Positions 17,035 to 26,669 are shown, counted from the first letter of the stretch. The stretch is 64,000 bases of DNA from Flavivirga eckloniae (GCF_002886045.1 NZ_CP025791.1:310001-374000); one strand, 5' to 3'. Numbers and translations are program-made. Notes: generated from the letters alone by a model not told the origin.

Positions 17035-17997
17035 TTATTTAAATAAGGTTGTTATAGTGTCCTGCTCAATAGGTAAATCTTTATTATAACTCCACTCTAT
17101 CCAGGATCCATCATAGTTTTTTACGTTTTTATATCCCAACAACTCTGTTAACACAAACGTTGTATGAGCCGATCGTACACCGGAATGACAATAGACATAA
17201 ACCTTCTTTTCCTTTGTAATTCCTTTAGATTCGTACAAATCTAACAAGTCTTTATAAGACTTAAACTTTTTAGTTGTGTTAAATTCTATAGCTTCAGCCC
17301 AATCCAACAATACGCTATTGGGAATACGTCCTCCTCTACTTGCTCCTCTTTTTTGACGTTTGCCTGAAAACTCATTGCCTGTTCTTGTATCCAAAAGAAT
17401 AGTATTATCGTCCACGACAAGGGATTTTATATCCTTTAAATCAGCATATAAAGACATGTTCTCGTTGGATGGAAGTCTAAAACTTGAAGTGTTATAACTC
17501 ATAATATCGGAAGTCAATGCGCCTCCCTTATGTTCCCATGCAGTTAATCCACCATTCAAAATTTTGACATTATCGAAGCCATAGTTTTTCAAAATCCACC
17601 ATAAACGAGATGCATCACAAGCGCCATTCTCATCATAAATAATAAGCTCATCTTCATTTTTAATTCCTAATTTACTAAAAAGCGCCTCAATTTTAGCTCT
17701 GCTGGCCATGATGCCTTTATATGGGAACGTATCATCTTCAATATCAGTTCTCCAAATATTTATAGCATGATCCAAATGCGCTTTTAAAAACGCTTCGGGT
17801 TTTCTAAAATCTATTATTTTAATATTTGAAGATGTATTTAAAACTTTTAAGTCCTCACTTTCTATGAGATGTTTTGTGCTGTAATAACCTAGTGGTGTAG
17901 TTACGGGCTTTTTTAAAACATCGTAATGAGGTTTGGTTCTTTTTTTGCAGGACACGAAGCAAATTAGTAGGGATAGCATCTTAATTCTCCAAGTCAT
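17035..17997 (-). CDS. Two-domain rhodanese sulfurtransferase, lipoprotein
   Basis: The product has 320 residues. The N-terminus (RIKMLSLLICFVSC) is a lipoprotein signal with Cys17. The N-terminal rhodanese domain spans about 35-165 with YDENGACDASRLWW, the inactive-type loop. The C-terminal domain spans about 185-310 with the active loop CHSGVRS and catalytic Cys270. This is the thiosulfate or 3-mercaptopyruvate sulfurtransferase architecture. It overlaps the upstream cytochrome gene by 17 nt. A later ATG at 17979 would avoid the overlap but lose the positive residues of the signal. Together with the sulfite oxidase it suggests periplasmic or surface sulfane-sulfur handling that releases sulfite. 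Confidence 0.88.
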   Translation of the reverse strand: MTWRIKMLSLLICFVSCKKRTKPHYDVLKKPVTTPLGYYSTKHLIESEDLKVLNTSSNIKIIDFRKPEAFLKAHLDHAINIWRTDIEDDTFPYKGIMASRAKIEALFSKLGIKNEDELIIYDENGACDASRLWWILKNYGFDNVKILNGGLTAWEHKGGALTSDIMSYNTSSFRLPSNENMSLYADLKDIKSLVVDDNTILLDTRTGNEFSGKRQKRGASRGGRIPNSVLLDWAEAIEFNTTKKFKSYKDLLDLYESKGITKEKKVYVYCHSGVRSAHTTFVLTELLGYKNVKNYDGSWIEWSYNKDLPIEQDTITTLFK

Positions 17998-18451
17998 ACC
18001 ATTCTATGTTTTCCAGGTTTGTACGTCTTCCAGTTTCTTCCGATGCATAGTTTTTAGCTAAGTAGTCAACTATAATAGCCTCATTTTTTCCTAAATCCCA
18101 AAGGTTTTGAGTTTCCTGCATCCACCGAATAATACTTACCCAGCCTTCTTTATTTGCCCTGTTTTGGGTTACTAATTTTGCTGAATGACAAGGTGTGCAA
18201 CTTGCTATAACGATTTGAAGCCCTTCATCATTTTTAAAACCTGTAGCTAGATGAATACCGTTTTCTATTTTATCGAAATCGTCTGCTTCAACATAAGTTT
18301 CTGTTGTGTCTTCTTTATCAAATACAAGAAATGAAGGGTTTATCAACTTATAAGTTAATGCTCCTGCCCCCATAAGTATTAATCCAAAAAAGAGTACTAC
18401 TCCTAAATAAATACGCCTTACAGTATTTCTAAATTCCTGATCGTTCATCAT
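17981..18451 (-). CDS. Membrane-anchored cytochrome c, probable sulfite dehydrogenase electron acceptor
   Basis: The product has 156 residues: one transmembrane anchor at about 14-35 and a single haem-binding CTPCH at 85-89. A Met in SIIRWMQET (111) could be the distal ligand. Its ATG overlaps the TGA of the molybdoenzyme gene (ATGA), so the two are co-translated. The pairing resembles the SorA/SorB sulfite:cytochrome c oxidoreductase, with this protein taking electrons from sulfite oxidation and passing them toward a terminal oxidase. The role is inferred from pairing; the haem site is seen directly. Confidence 0.86.
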   Translation of the reverse strand: MMNDQEFRNTVRRIYLGVVLFFGLILMGAGALTYKLINPSFLVFDKEDTTETYVEADDFDKIENGIHLATGFKNDEGLQIVIASCTPCHSAKLVTQNRANKEGWVSIIRWMQETQNLWDLGKNEAIIVDYLAKNYASEETGRRTNLENIEWYDLEN

Positions 18452-19668
18452 TTAACTTTAATGGCTATTCTATGACTGGCATTATTTAAATATCCTTTTG
18501 GGTTCCAACCTGGTAATAGCATAGGTTGACTAACTCCGGTATTATCTGTAGCTCTTGCCCAAATTTCATAATAACCTTTTTTCGGGAATTTAATTGATGT
18601 CTTAAAATGTTGCCAAGCCAAACGGTTTATAGGTTTTTCCAGTTGACAATTATGCCATGTCGCCCCAAAATCTATAGAATACTCCATCTTTTCAACTTGT
18701 AACTCTCCGGCCCATGCATGTCCTCTAATCTTTAGAGTTTCCCCTTCATCAAGCATAGCTCCGGATTTGGGGTATGTAATTAAAGATTTTACAGGCATAC
18801 TCTCGATGATACACATATTTTCTTCTTTTACCTTTTCTCCCGGTGCTACTGGTTTACATGGTACCCTATATGCTGGCGCTTTCATTTTTGTACCATCATG
18901 CACTTTATTTCTAACACTTATGCCATGTATCCATTTCCCGGATGCAGACGCAGGCCAGCCGCCTGCAACTAATCGTAACGGATAACCATGCGCTATGGGG
19001 ATGTCCTTACCATTCATTTTAAAAGCCAGTAATGTTTCTTCCTGAAGTGCTTTATGTATTGGAACCCCTCTTGATATGGGTTCCTTTTCCGGATCACCAC
19101 TTAAATGCGTATCAGCTCCGTGATAACCAATGTAAACAGCATCATTTTTAATACCCACATCTTCAAGCACATCTTTTAATCTAACACCTGTCCATTCTGC
19201 ACAGGAAACAGCCCCTACAGTCCATTGATTGCCTTTGGCCGGTGGATTAAATTCACTTCTACCATTACCCCCGCACTCTAATGTTAACTGATAGGTGTAG
19301 TTTTTAAACTTACTTTTTAAATCCTGAAGCGTGTATGTTTTTGGTTTAGAAACAGATTCTCCATCAATAGTTAATTTCCAACTTGCGATATCTATATTTT
19401 GAGGTATGATGCCATTATTCCTAATAAACATGCATTTATTTGGTGTAATTTTATCATCTAGTAAATGAGCTTTCGCTTCTATATTCCAAGGCTTATCATT
19501 TAATACAGTCATCTCCTTATGCTTGCTGAATAGCATATAAGGGTCTGGATCTTGCAATCCAATTAAAGTATAGTTTTTAGGCATTGAAGAAGAAAACACG
19601 ATTTCTGTACCTATGACTGATGCGGCGGCACCCAGAAATGTATTCCTGATAAACTTCCGTCTTTTCAT
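18448..19668 (-). CDS. Sulfite oxidase family molybdoenzyme (SorA-like), Tat-exported
   Basis: The product has 406 residues. The N-terminus MKRRKFIRNTFLGAAAS is a twin-arginine signal (RRKFIR). The molybdopterin domain runs over about 60-290, with the Mo-binding Cys132 in LECGGNGRSEF and conserved stretches AHGYPLRLVAGGWPA and GKWIHGI. A C-terminal Mo-co dimerisation domain follows (about 305-405, EYSIDFGATWHNC). It oxidises sulfite to sulfate in the periplasm. It leads a four-gene operon with cytochrome c, rhodanese and fatty acid hydroxylase. A GTAN8TAC palindrome lies 51 nt upstream of the start. Confidence 0.9.
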   Translation of the reverse strand: MKRRKFIRNTFLGAAASVIGTEIVFSSSMPKNYTLIGLQDPDPYMLFSKHKEMTVLNDKPWNIEAKAHLLDDKITPNKCMFIRNNGIIPQNIDIASWKLTIDGESVSKPKTYTLQDLKSKFKNYTYQLTLECGGNGRSEFNPPAKGNQWTVGAVSCAEWTGVRLKDVLEDVGIKNDAVYIGYHGADTHLSGDPEKEPISRGVPIHKALQEETLLAFKMNGKDIPIAHGYPLRLVAGGWPASASGKWIHGISVRNKVHDGTKMKAPAYRVPCKPVAPGEKVKEENMCIIESMPVKSLITYPKSGAMLDEGETLKIRGHAWAGELQVEKMEYSIDFGATWHNCQLEKPINRLAWQHFKTSIKFPKKGYYEIWARATDNTGVSQPMLLPGWNPKGYLNNASHRIAIKVK

Positions 19669-19718
19669 GAAAGGGTTATTAATTTTTGTAAAAATTACAA
19701 TTAATAACTTTCAATGAT

Positions 19719-19734
19719 TGTAACAAAAGTTACA
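19719..19734. promoter_or_regulatory. Perfect 16-bp palindrome upstream of the sulfite oxidase operon
   Basis: TGTAACAAAAGTTACA is a 6-bp inverted repeat with a 4-nt centre and fits GTAN8TAC, the kind of half-site spacing bound by CRP/FNR-family dimers. It is centred about 58 nt upstream of the ATG at 19668. The regulator is unknown. Confidence 0.5.
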
Positions 19735-19855
19735 TTATACTATTTTAAATCAACACATTAGAAGATTTAGATAATAATTTTCCCCAGTTTCAATTTGGGT
19801 ATTCGCTCTTCTTGTTAAAAAAACGGAAAACCAAAATAACCTTGTTAAAACAAAA

Positions 19856-19882
19856 CACCACATGAGAATAATTCATGTGGTG
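19856..19882 (-). terminator. Terminator after the second VPS10-like gene
   Basis: A perfect 10-bp stem (CACCACATGA / TCATGTGGTG) has a 7-nt loop and is followed on the minus strand by TTTTGTTTT. It lies about 40 nt beyond the stop at 19923. Confidence 0.9.
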
Positions 19883-19922
19883 CTTTGTTATATATCAAGG
19901 AAATTAATAAGCTGTTGCTTCA

Positions 19923-22900
19923 TTAATCATTAATCAGCCCTTGTCCTTCAAGCCAAGGTGCTCCAGCATTTTTCAAATCCTTTTCAATCTGGCTTAAATC
20001 ATCTTGAATAATTGAATTCAATTTAGATTTAATTTGTTTCAACTGGCTTTTAGCTCGGTTAATAGCTGCAATATGCGTAGCAGTAGGACCATAAGTTGTT
20101 TTTGCCACAAATAAGCCAATCGTTTCACCATCTTTAGGTGTTGGATTAAATTTCTCGCCTATTTCATCTTTAGTTTTATCTCCAGAAAGTTGCTTATCCA
20201 GATTTAATAACTTTAGTCTGGTACTATTAATTTTACTTACCAGGGTGTTAGATGGGTTTATAGCTTTATCTGCAGCACGCTTCATAGCTCCTATTAACAA
20301 CAATTGCTTAGACAAAACTAAACTTGTAACGTTAAGGTCTTTTTGAAAGACTTGAAAATCTTCAGAGAAAGCTTTTATTTTATCGTGGGAAGCTCCTTTA
20401 AGCGTACCTTCTTTTAGTTGAACGACTTTAAACTCCTGAGGAGCACCAATTTGATCTGTTTTGCCATCTACTCTTTTATAAAGTGTTACGGTATAGTTAC
20501 CGGGCGCAACTAAAACTTTATTATTACCCCAAGAATGCTCTTTTTTTACAGGCTTTAACTTTTCACCTTTGCGATCTGGGTAACTTAAATCCCAACTCGC
20601 TCGATTAAATCCTTTTGAATTAGTGCCTTTAATGGTTTTTATTAAATTCCCTTCGCTATCTTTTACAGTTAAAAGTATAACTGGTTTTTCCTGTTGTTTT
20701 TCTTTTTCCAAAGCCTCCCAACCTGGGAAATCAATACCTTCATTTTCTTTATCCTTTAGCTTTTCATTTGTTTTACGTTTGGCTTTTAAGGTCTTTGTTT
20801 TTTCTGGCAAATAATATGTAAACACAGCTCCAAACGGTGGATTGTCTGCCACATAATGTGAATTCCCTTGTCCATACATCCCTTGCTTTTGAATATACCA
20901 ATAAGCTGGTTTTACTTTAAATAAAGAGGCTTCTGCTTTTTTCGTATTGGTATTAAACGACCTTAATGCGCTTATATCATCTAAAATATAAAACCCACGA
21001 CCAAATGTAGCTGCTACCAAGTCATCTTCTCGTCTTTGAATGGTAATATCTCTAACAGAAATTGTTGGAATGCCATTACTAAGTTTAACCCAATTCGCAC
21101 CACCATTGGAAGTAAAATAAACCCCAAACTCTGTAGCCACGAACAAAAGTTCTTTTTTAACATGGTCTTGCACCAAGCGCCATGTAACGAGTCTGCCTGG
21201 CAAATCTCCGGTAATAGAACGCCATGTTTTTCCTTTATCGGTACTCTTAACTAAATACGGTTTAAAATCTCCATATTTATGATTATCGAGTGCTACATAC
21301 ACCGTAGATGCGTCAAATAAATCTGCACGAACATCATTTACAAAAGCAGTGCTTGGAATCCCTTTTATAGAACCTAATTCCAATTTACGCCACGTTTCGC
21401 CTCCATTTTCTGTTATTTGAATAATACCATCGTCTGTTCCGGCATAAATAAGTCCTTCTTGTTTAGGCGATTCCGCCAAAGATGTAATGGTGTTATAATT
21501 AGACATTGCTAACACGTCCCAAGCATTATCCCAACTCTGTTGTTTACCCATAATTGGAAGCTCGATTCGGTTTTGGTTTCTAGTAAGGTCTGTAGAAATT
21601 GGCGTCCATTCATCTCCTCTATTTTCCGATTTCCACACACGTTGTGATGCAAAATACAATCGCGTTGGTTTATGCGGACTTACCAATATTGGTGAATCCC
21701 AATTAAACCGTTCATAAGGTTCACCTTCTTTGGGTTGTGGCTGTATAAAAACAGTTTCTCCTGTTGTTTGGTCAATTCTAAACAACCAGCCTTCTTGATA
21801 CTCACCATAAGTAATGTTTGGGTTCCCCGGTTCTATGGCCGATTGATGCCCATCAGCACCTAAAGTATTCCACCAATCTGCACTGGTTATACCTTGACTA
21901 CTTAAAGTTCTGGATGGTCCTCCATGCGATCCGTTATCTTGAGTACCACCATAAATATTGTAAAACGGTGCCGTATCGTCTACCGCAAGTTTGTAGTACT
22001 GTGTTATAGGTAAGTTATTTATAAACCTCCAGGTTTTGGTTTTATCGAACGTTTCATAAAGCCCGCCATCGGTTCCAAACATTAAATAGTTTTCATCACT
22101 TTTCTTAAATACCAAGGCATGACTATCGACGTGTTTCTTCTTTTCGTTCATCGATTTAAACGTCTTCCCATGATCGTCGGATTCCTGAACATAATTGCTC
22201 ATTAAATAAAGTTTTCCTTCTTGATGTGGTGAAGCGTACAATTCCTGATAGTAATGAGGTCCCGTACCACCAGAGACAGCATCAGACTGTTTTACCCACG
22301 ATTCTCCTTTGTTTGAAGACATAAACACGCCTCCTTTACGCCTATCCATTTCGATGGCTGCATAAACGACATCGGAATTAAATGGCGATAAAGCTAGCCC
22401 TATTTTTCCGAGATTCGATTTAGGGATTCCTGTTGTTAGTTTTTTCCAGGTTAATCCGCCATCTGTACTTTTATGGATTCCAGAACCTGGTCCGCCTCCC
22501 AAATAGGCAGCCACAGTTCTATGTCTTTGCCAGGTTGCAGCATATAGCGTATTAGCATTTTCCGGATCAATAATTAAATCGGTTGCTCCTGTCCATTGGT
22601 TATCACCCAAAGTTTTAACCCATGAGCTTCCTCCATCGGTGGATTTATAAACGCCACGCTCTCCCCCATCTTTCCATAAAGGTCCTTGAGCGGCTACCCA
22701 AATGGTATTAGGGTCTTCTGGATGAATAATGATTTTTGAAATGTGTTCAGATTTCTTCAATCCTTTATTCTCCCAAGTTTTACCATCATCATAACTTACA
22801 TAAATACCATCTCCAAAGCCAACATGTCGGCCTCCAACATTTTCTCCCGTGCCTACCCAAATGGTATGGGAATTATTGGGATCTATAGTTATACATCCTA

Positions 22901-23180
22901 TAGAATAACTGGTTTGTTCGTCAAATATCGGAGTCCAAGTCGTACCCGAGTTTATGGTTTTCCATACGCCACCGGATCCCACGCCTACATACCAGATATT
23001 TTCATTTTCCGGATGTATCGCTATATCGGCAATGCGTCCTGAATTAAATGCTGGACCTATACTTCTAAATTTAAGTCCGTTAAGTAAAGAATCTTTAGTG
23101 ATTTTTTTTTGAGCAGATGCTGAGGATAACATACAGACAAGGCATAGCCAGGTCCATACAATTTTAGTTAAATTAATCAT
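19923..23180 (-). CDS. VPS10/BNR-repeat beta-propeller secreted protein, copy 2
   Basis: The product has 1085 residues with a signal peptide ending SSASAQ. The plan is that of the gene at 11107-14391: RSIGPAFNSGRIADIA near residue 40, then serial Asp-box repeats (SYDDGKTWENKG, STDGGSSWVKT, STDGGLTWKKL, STDKGKTWRSI, TSNGGANWVKL). An Ig-like segment (GFNRASWDLSYPD) and a helical C-terminus follow. Shared blocks such as GGPGSGI and the conserved VGTGEN make the pair clear paralogues. Function is unknown beyond extracellular ligand or protein binding; a glycosidase label would not be supported by visible catalytic residues. Own terminator at 19856-19882. Confidence 0.88.
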   Translation of the reverse strand: MINLTKIVWTWLCLVCMLSSASAQKKITKDSLLNGLKFRSIGPAFNSGRIADIAIHPENENIWYVGVGSGGVWKTINSGTTWTPIFDEQTSYSIGCITIDPNNSHTIWVGTGENVGGRHVGFGDGIYVSYDDGKTWENKGLKKSEHISKIIIHPEDPNTIWVAAQGPLWKDGGERGVYKSTDGGSSWVKTLGDNQWTGATDLIIDPENANTLYAATWQRHRTVAAYLGGGPGSGIHKSTDGGLTWKKLTTGIPKSNLGKIGLALSPFNSDVVYAAIEMDRRKGGVFMSSNKGESWVKQSDAVSGGTGPHYYQELYASPHQEGKLYLMSNYVQESDDHGKTFKSMNEKKKHVDSHALVFKKSDENYLMFGTDGGLYETFDKTKTWRFINNLPITQYYKLAVDDTAPFYNIYGGTQDNGSHGGPSRTLSSQGITSADWWNTLGADGHQSAIEPGNPNITYGEYQEGWLFRIDQTTGETVFIQPQPKEGEPYERFNWDSPILVSPHKPTRLYFASQRVWKSENRGDEWTPISTDLTRNQNRIELPIMGKQQSWDNAWDVLAMSNYNTITSLAESPKQEGLIYAGTDDGIIQITENGGETWRKLELGSIKGIPSTAFVNDVRADLFDASTVYVALDNHKYGDFKPYLVKSTDKGKTWRSITGDLPGRLVTWRLVQDHVKKELLFVATEFGVYFTSNGGANWVKLSNGIPTISVRDITIQRREDDLVAATFGRGFYILDDISALRSFNTNTKKAEASLFKVKPAYWYIQKQGMYGQGNSHYVADNPPFGAVFTYYLPEKTKTLKAKRKTNEKLKDKENEGIDFPGWEALEKEKQQEKPVILLTVKDSEGNLIKTIKGTNSKGFNRASWDLSYPDRKGEKLKPVKKEHSWGNNKVLVAPGNYTVTLYKRVDGKTDQIGAPQEFKVVQLKEGTLKGASHDKIKAFSEDFQVFQKDLNVTSLVLSKQLLLIGAMKRAADKAINPSNTLVSKINSTRLKLLNLDKQLSGDKTKDEIGEKFNPTPKDGETIGLFVAKTTYGPTATHIAAINRAKSQLKQIKSKLNSIIQDDLSQIEKDLKNAGAPWLEGQGLIND

Positions 23181-23470
23181 TTATTTTTGAATTTAGTCAC
23201 TGTTTAAAGCAAGTTAATCAATTTCCCAAAAAAATAAATCATTAAAAATCACAAATAAATGTGAAAAAAGCACAATACTAATTGAATAGGTTTTACTAAT
23301 TAGTAAATACTGTTTACAAATAAATGTGATTAAATTGGTTCTCGCTAAAGATTAAAGTTAATGCTCGCTGAGGCTCGAGGACGCAAAGAAACAAGGACTG
23401 CGACTGAATACTAATAACTTATGACTTACCCCTTATGCCTAAAAACTAAATACAGATCACTAGTTTACGA

Positions 23471-25474
23471 TCAATACTCCAAAAGCTCCTTCAACACAGT
23501 TTCAAATCTATTTTTAGATAAGTATTGTTCTTCTAACTGACTTGCAAACGGTATAGGGGTTTCCATACTGGCAACACGTTTTACCGGAGCATCAAGAGAT
23601 TCAAAACAATGTTCCATGATTAATGCAGAAATATCGCTGGCAATACCGCCAAATAAGGAATCTTCTTGTAAAACAATGGCTTTTCCTGTTTTTCTAACCG
23701 ATTGGTATATGGTTTCTACATCCAGGGGTTGAAGTGTCCTTAAATCTATTAAATCTGCCGAAATTTCGGTGTTGTTATTTAATGTTTCTAAAGCCCAATG
23801 CACAGCAGCGCCGTAACTAATAATGGTGACATCTTGTCCTTCCCTAATCACAGAAGCTTTTCCAAAAGGTAAAGTAAAATAATCTGCGGGTACTTCTTGC
23901 CGAATACTTCTGTACAAACCCTTGTGCTCAAAAAACAAAACAGGATTCGGATCGTTAATTGCAGTCGTTAGTAACCCTTTAGCATCGTAAGGAAACGCAG
24001 GATAAACAACCTTTAAACCAGGGGTTTTTGTAAACCAGGCTTCATTAGTTTGTGAGTGAAAAGGTCCGGCAGCCACACCGCCTCCACAAGGCATTCTAAT
24101 AACCACATCGGCTTGCTGTCCCCATCTGTAATGTGACTTTGCCAAATAATTAACAACCGGGTTAAATCCTGAAGTTACAAAATCTGCAAACTGCATTTCT
24201 ACAATGCTTTTTATTCCAGCTATCGATAATCCCATGGCAGCCTCAACTATAGCAGATTCACAAATGGGTGTATTACGCACACGATCTTTTCCAAACTGCT
24301 CAACAAACCCTTTTGTTATCTTAAACGCACCACCATATTCTGCAATATCCTGTCCCATAATAACCAGGTCGTCGTGTTGTTGCATACTTTGCTTTATAGC
24401 GTCGGATACGGCATCAACAAAACGAATATCATCATATTTTTCCAAACCATCAACACCCTCATATTCAAATTCTTGATACACATCATTTAATTCATTTGTT
24501 TCATCAGGAATTACAGGTTCTTCAGCAAAAGCTATATCCAAACCTTTGTTAATTTCTGTTATAATTTCAGCTTTAATCGTCGTGTTTTCAGAATTGCTCA
24601 ATAGATCATTTTCTATTAAAAAGGTTTCAAAGTTTAAAACCGGATCTTTTACAGCCCAAGCTTCCATAAGTTCCTTCGGAACATATTTTACACCACTCGC
24701 CTCTTCATGACCACGCATTCTAAAAGTTTTAAATTCTAATAAAATGGGTCTTGGATTTTCACGTACACTTTGCGCTAATTCATCAACTTTTTTATAAACT
24801 TCAACAATGTTATTGCCGTCTATAATATGCGACTCCATACCATATCCCAAACCTCTATCGGCAATATTTTCGCAATTGTATTGCTCTTTCGTTGGGGTAG
24901 ACAATCCGTAGCCATTGTTTTCAACACAAAACAGTACGGGTAATTGCCAAACGGATGCCACATTTAATGCTTCATGAAAATCGCCTTCGCTCGTACCGCC
25001 TTCTCCTGTAAAAACAGCCGTAACCTCATTTTTGTTTTTTAACTTAGAAGCTAGTGCAATACCATCTGCTACACCCAATTGCGGCCCTAAATGAGAAATC
25101 ATGCCAACTATTTTATAATCTTGGGTTCCAAAATGAAACGATCTATCTCGTCCTTTTGTAAAACCGGAAGCCTTACCTTGCCATTGTCCGAACAACCTAT
25201 GTAACGGAATCTCACGCGTAGTAAACACTCCTAAATTTCTGTGCATTGGTAAAATATACTCTTCCTTATTTAAAGCCATGGTCACGCCAACTGCTATGGC
25301 CTCTTGTCCTATTCCAGAAAACCATTTGCTAATTTTTCCTTGACGCAACAGAATAAGCATCTTCTCTTCTATCATTCTTGGCTTTAATATGCCTTTATAT
25401 AGCTGTATTAATAGATCTTTATCAAGATTTTCAATATGATATTCCATAGCTATCGAAGTGATTTCCTTAGTCAT
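23471..25474 (-). CDS. 2-oxoacid dehydrogenase E1, alpha and beta subunits fused (branched-chain type)
   Basis: The product has 667 residues. The alpha half (about 1-335) has the thiamine-diphosphate motif GEGGTSEGDFHEALN ending VENN (157-186). The beta half (about 345-667) contains DIAEYGGAFKITKGF, CESAIVEAAMG and EMQFADF. It decarboxylates 2-oxoisovalerate-type acids and passes the acyl group to E2 lipoate; E2 and E3 are not in this window. Fused alpha-beta E1 is common in Bacteroidota, so this is normal rather than odd. An internal ATG at codon 10 (EYHIENLDKD follows) is an alternative start, but the promoter at 25496 leaves room for the longer one. Confidence 0.9.
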   Translation of the reverse strand: MTKEITSIAMEYHIENLDKDLLIQLYKGILKPRMIEEKMLILLRQGKISKWFSGIGQEAIAVGVTMALNKEEYILPMHRNLGVFTTREIPLHRLFGQWQGKASGFTKGRDRSFHFGTQDYKIVGMISHLGPQLGVADGIALASKLKNKNEVTAVFTGEGGTSEGDFHEALNVASVWQLPVLFCVENNGYGLSTPTKEQYNCENIADRGLGYGMESHIIDGNNIVEVYKKVDELAQSVRENPRPILLEFKTFRMRGHEEASGVKYVPKELMEAWAVKDPVLNFETFLIENDLLSNSENTTIKAEIITEINKGLDIAFAEEPVIPDETNELNDVYQEFEYEGVDGLEKYDDIRFVDAVSDAIKQSMQQHDDLVIMGQDIAEYGGAFKITKGFVEQFGKDRVRNTPICESAIVEAAMGLSIAGIKSIVEMQFADFVTSGFNPVVNYLAKSHYRWGQQADVVIRMPCGGGVAAGPFHSQTNEAWFTKTPGLKVVYPAFPYDAKGLLTTAINDPNPVLFFEHKGLYRSIRQEVPADYFTLPFGKASVIREGQDVTIISYGAAVHWALETLNNNTEISADLIDLRTLQPLDVETIYQSVRKTGKAIVLQEDSLFGGIASDISALIMEHCFESLDAPVKRVASMETPIPFASQLEEQYLSKNRFETVLKELLEY

Positions 25475-25495
25475 AAAATGTGTATTTTACTTCAT

Positions 25496-25503
25496 CAAAT
25501 ATA
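25496..25503 (-). promoter_or_regulatory. Bacteroidota -7 promoter element for the E1 gene
   Basis: On the minus strand TATATTTG matches TAnnTTTG, 21 nt upstream of the ATG at 25474. A start site about 6 nt downstream would give a leader of roughly 15 nt. Confidence 0.6.
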
Positions 25504-25571
25504 CCATAAAAAGACATAAATTATATAAAAGTTAAATAAAACGTAGTGCGTCAAACTTTCCAATGTTTTTG

Positions 25572-25579
25572 TACATTTG
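25572..25579 (+). promoter_or_regulatory. Bacteroidota -7 promoter element for the 2OG oxygenase operon
   Basis: TACATTTG matches TAnnTTTG and lies 28 nt upstream of the ATG at 25608. It faces the E1 promoter at 25496 divergently. Confidence 0.6.
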
Positions 25580-25607
25580 TAATACATCCACATTAACACA
25601 ATAACTC

Positions 25608-26561
25608 ATGACTAGTATACCGAGTGTAGATTTAAATGATTTTATTTCTGATAATCCTGCTACAAAACAAAAATTTGTCGATGCTATTGGAAAAGCATAC
25701 GAAGAAATTGGTTTTGTGGCCTTAAAAGGTCATTTTTTAGATGATGCTCTGGTAGAGAAGTTATATAAAGAAGTTAAGAATTTTTTCGATTTACCTATTG
25801 AAACGAAACAACGTTATGAAGATCCGGAAATTGGCGGACAACGTGGTTATGTATCCTTCGGAAAAGAAAGCGCCAAAGGTAAAAAGGAAGGCGACTTAAA
25901 AGAATTTTGGCATTTTGGACAGTATGTTGAAGACAATGCAGAACTTAAAGCTGAATACCCTGAAAATGTTATTGTTGATGAACTTCCTGATTTTAATACC
26001 ACAGGTAAGGAAGCTTACAAGATGCTGGAAAAAACAGCGCAATACGTGTTACGCGCACTAGCTTTACATTTAGGATTGGAAGAAACGTATTTTGATGCTT
26101 TTATTCATAATGGAAATTCTATTTTAAGACCCATTCATTACCCGCCTATTACCACAGAACCTAAAGAAGCCATTCGTGCTGCCGCACATGGCGATATTAA
26201 CCTAATCACATTATTAATGGGAGCGCAAGGCCGTGGCTTACAAGTGCAGAATCATAAAGGTGAATGGATTGATGCCATTGCGCAACCTGATGAGCTTATG
26301 ATTAATGTTGGAGACATGCTTTCTAGACATACTAATAACAAATTGAAATCTACAATACACCGCGTTATAAACCCGCCTAAAGAGCTTTGGGGCACATCGC
26401 GCTACTCTATTCCGTTTTTTATGCACCCTATAAGTGATATGAAATTAGATGTATTGGAAAATTGTATAGACGATAAAAACCCTAAATCGTTTGATGACAT
26501 TACCGCCGGAGAGTTTTTAAACGAAAGACTCATTGAACTAGGTTTAATTAAGAAAAAATAA
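25608..26561 (+). CDS. 2-oxoglutarate/Fe(II) oxygenase, isopenicillin-N-synthase family
   Basis: The product has 317 residues with no signal peptide (cytosolic). The N-terminal DIOX_N-like region contains IPSVDLNDF and EIGFVALKGH. The catalytic core has the facial triad His194, Asp196 (AAHGDINLITLL) and His251 (STIHRVI). The 2OG-binding Arg265 and Ser267 (TSRYSIPFF) follow. The substrate cannot be told from sequence; relatives oxidise small metabolites or amino acids. It is the first of several plus-strand genes, but a 108-bp repeat-containing gap separates it from the SUI1 gene, so co-transcription is uncertain. Confidence 0.9.
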   Translation: MTSIPSVDLNDFISDNPATKQKFVDAIGKAYEEIGFVALKGHFLDDALVEKLYKEVKNFFDLPIETKQRYEDPEIGGQRGYVSFGKESAKGKKEGDLKEFWHFGQYVEDNAELKAEYPENVIVDELPDFNTTGKEAYKMLEKTAQYVLRALALHLGLEETYFDAFIHNGNSILRPIHYPPITTEPKEAIRAAAHGDINLITLLMGAQGRGLQVQNHKGEWIDAIAQPDELMINVGDMLSRHTNNKLKSTIHRVINPPKELWGTSRYSIPFFMHPISDMKLDVLENCIDDKNPKSFDDITAGEFLNERLIELGLIKKK

Positions 26562-26566
26562 TATCC

Positions 26567-26660
26567 AGTGACCAGTGTTCAGTTTGCAGATTCTTACTCT
26601 ACTCTTTTTTACTGCCGACTGAACACTGAATACTGATCATCGCCAACTGAACACTGAATT
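26567..26660. repeat. Degenerate repeats of the motif CAGTGTTCAGT
   Basis: CAGTGTTCAGT and its complement forms (ACTGAACACTGAA twice, ACTGATCA) occur at least four times within 94 bp in both orientations. The same motif recurs at 58219-58520. No coding potential. It looks like a decayed dispersed repeat filling the gap between two genes. Confidence 0.6.
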
Positions 26661-26669
26661 ACAGAACAA

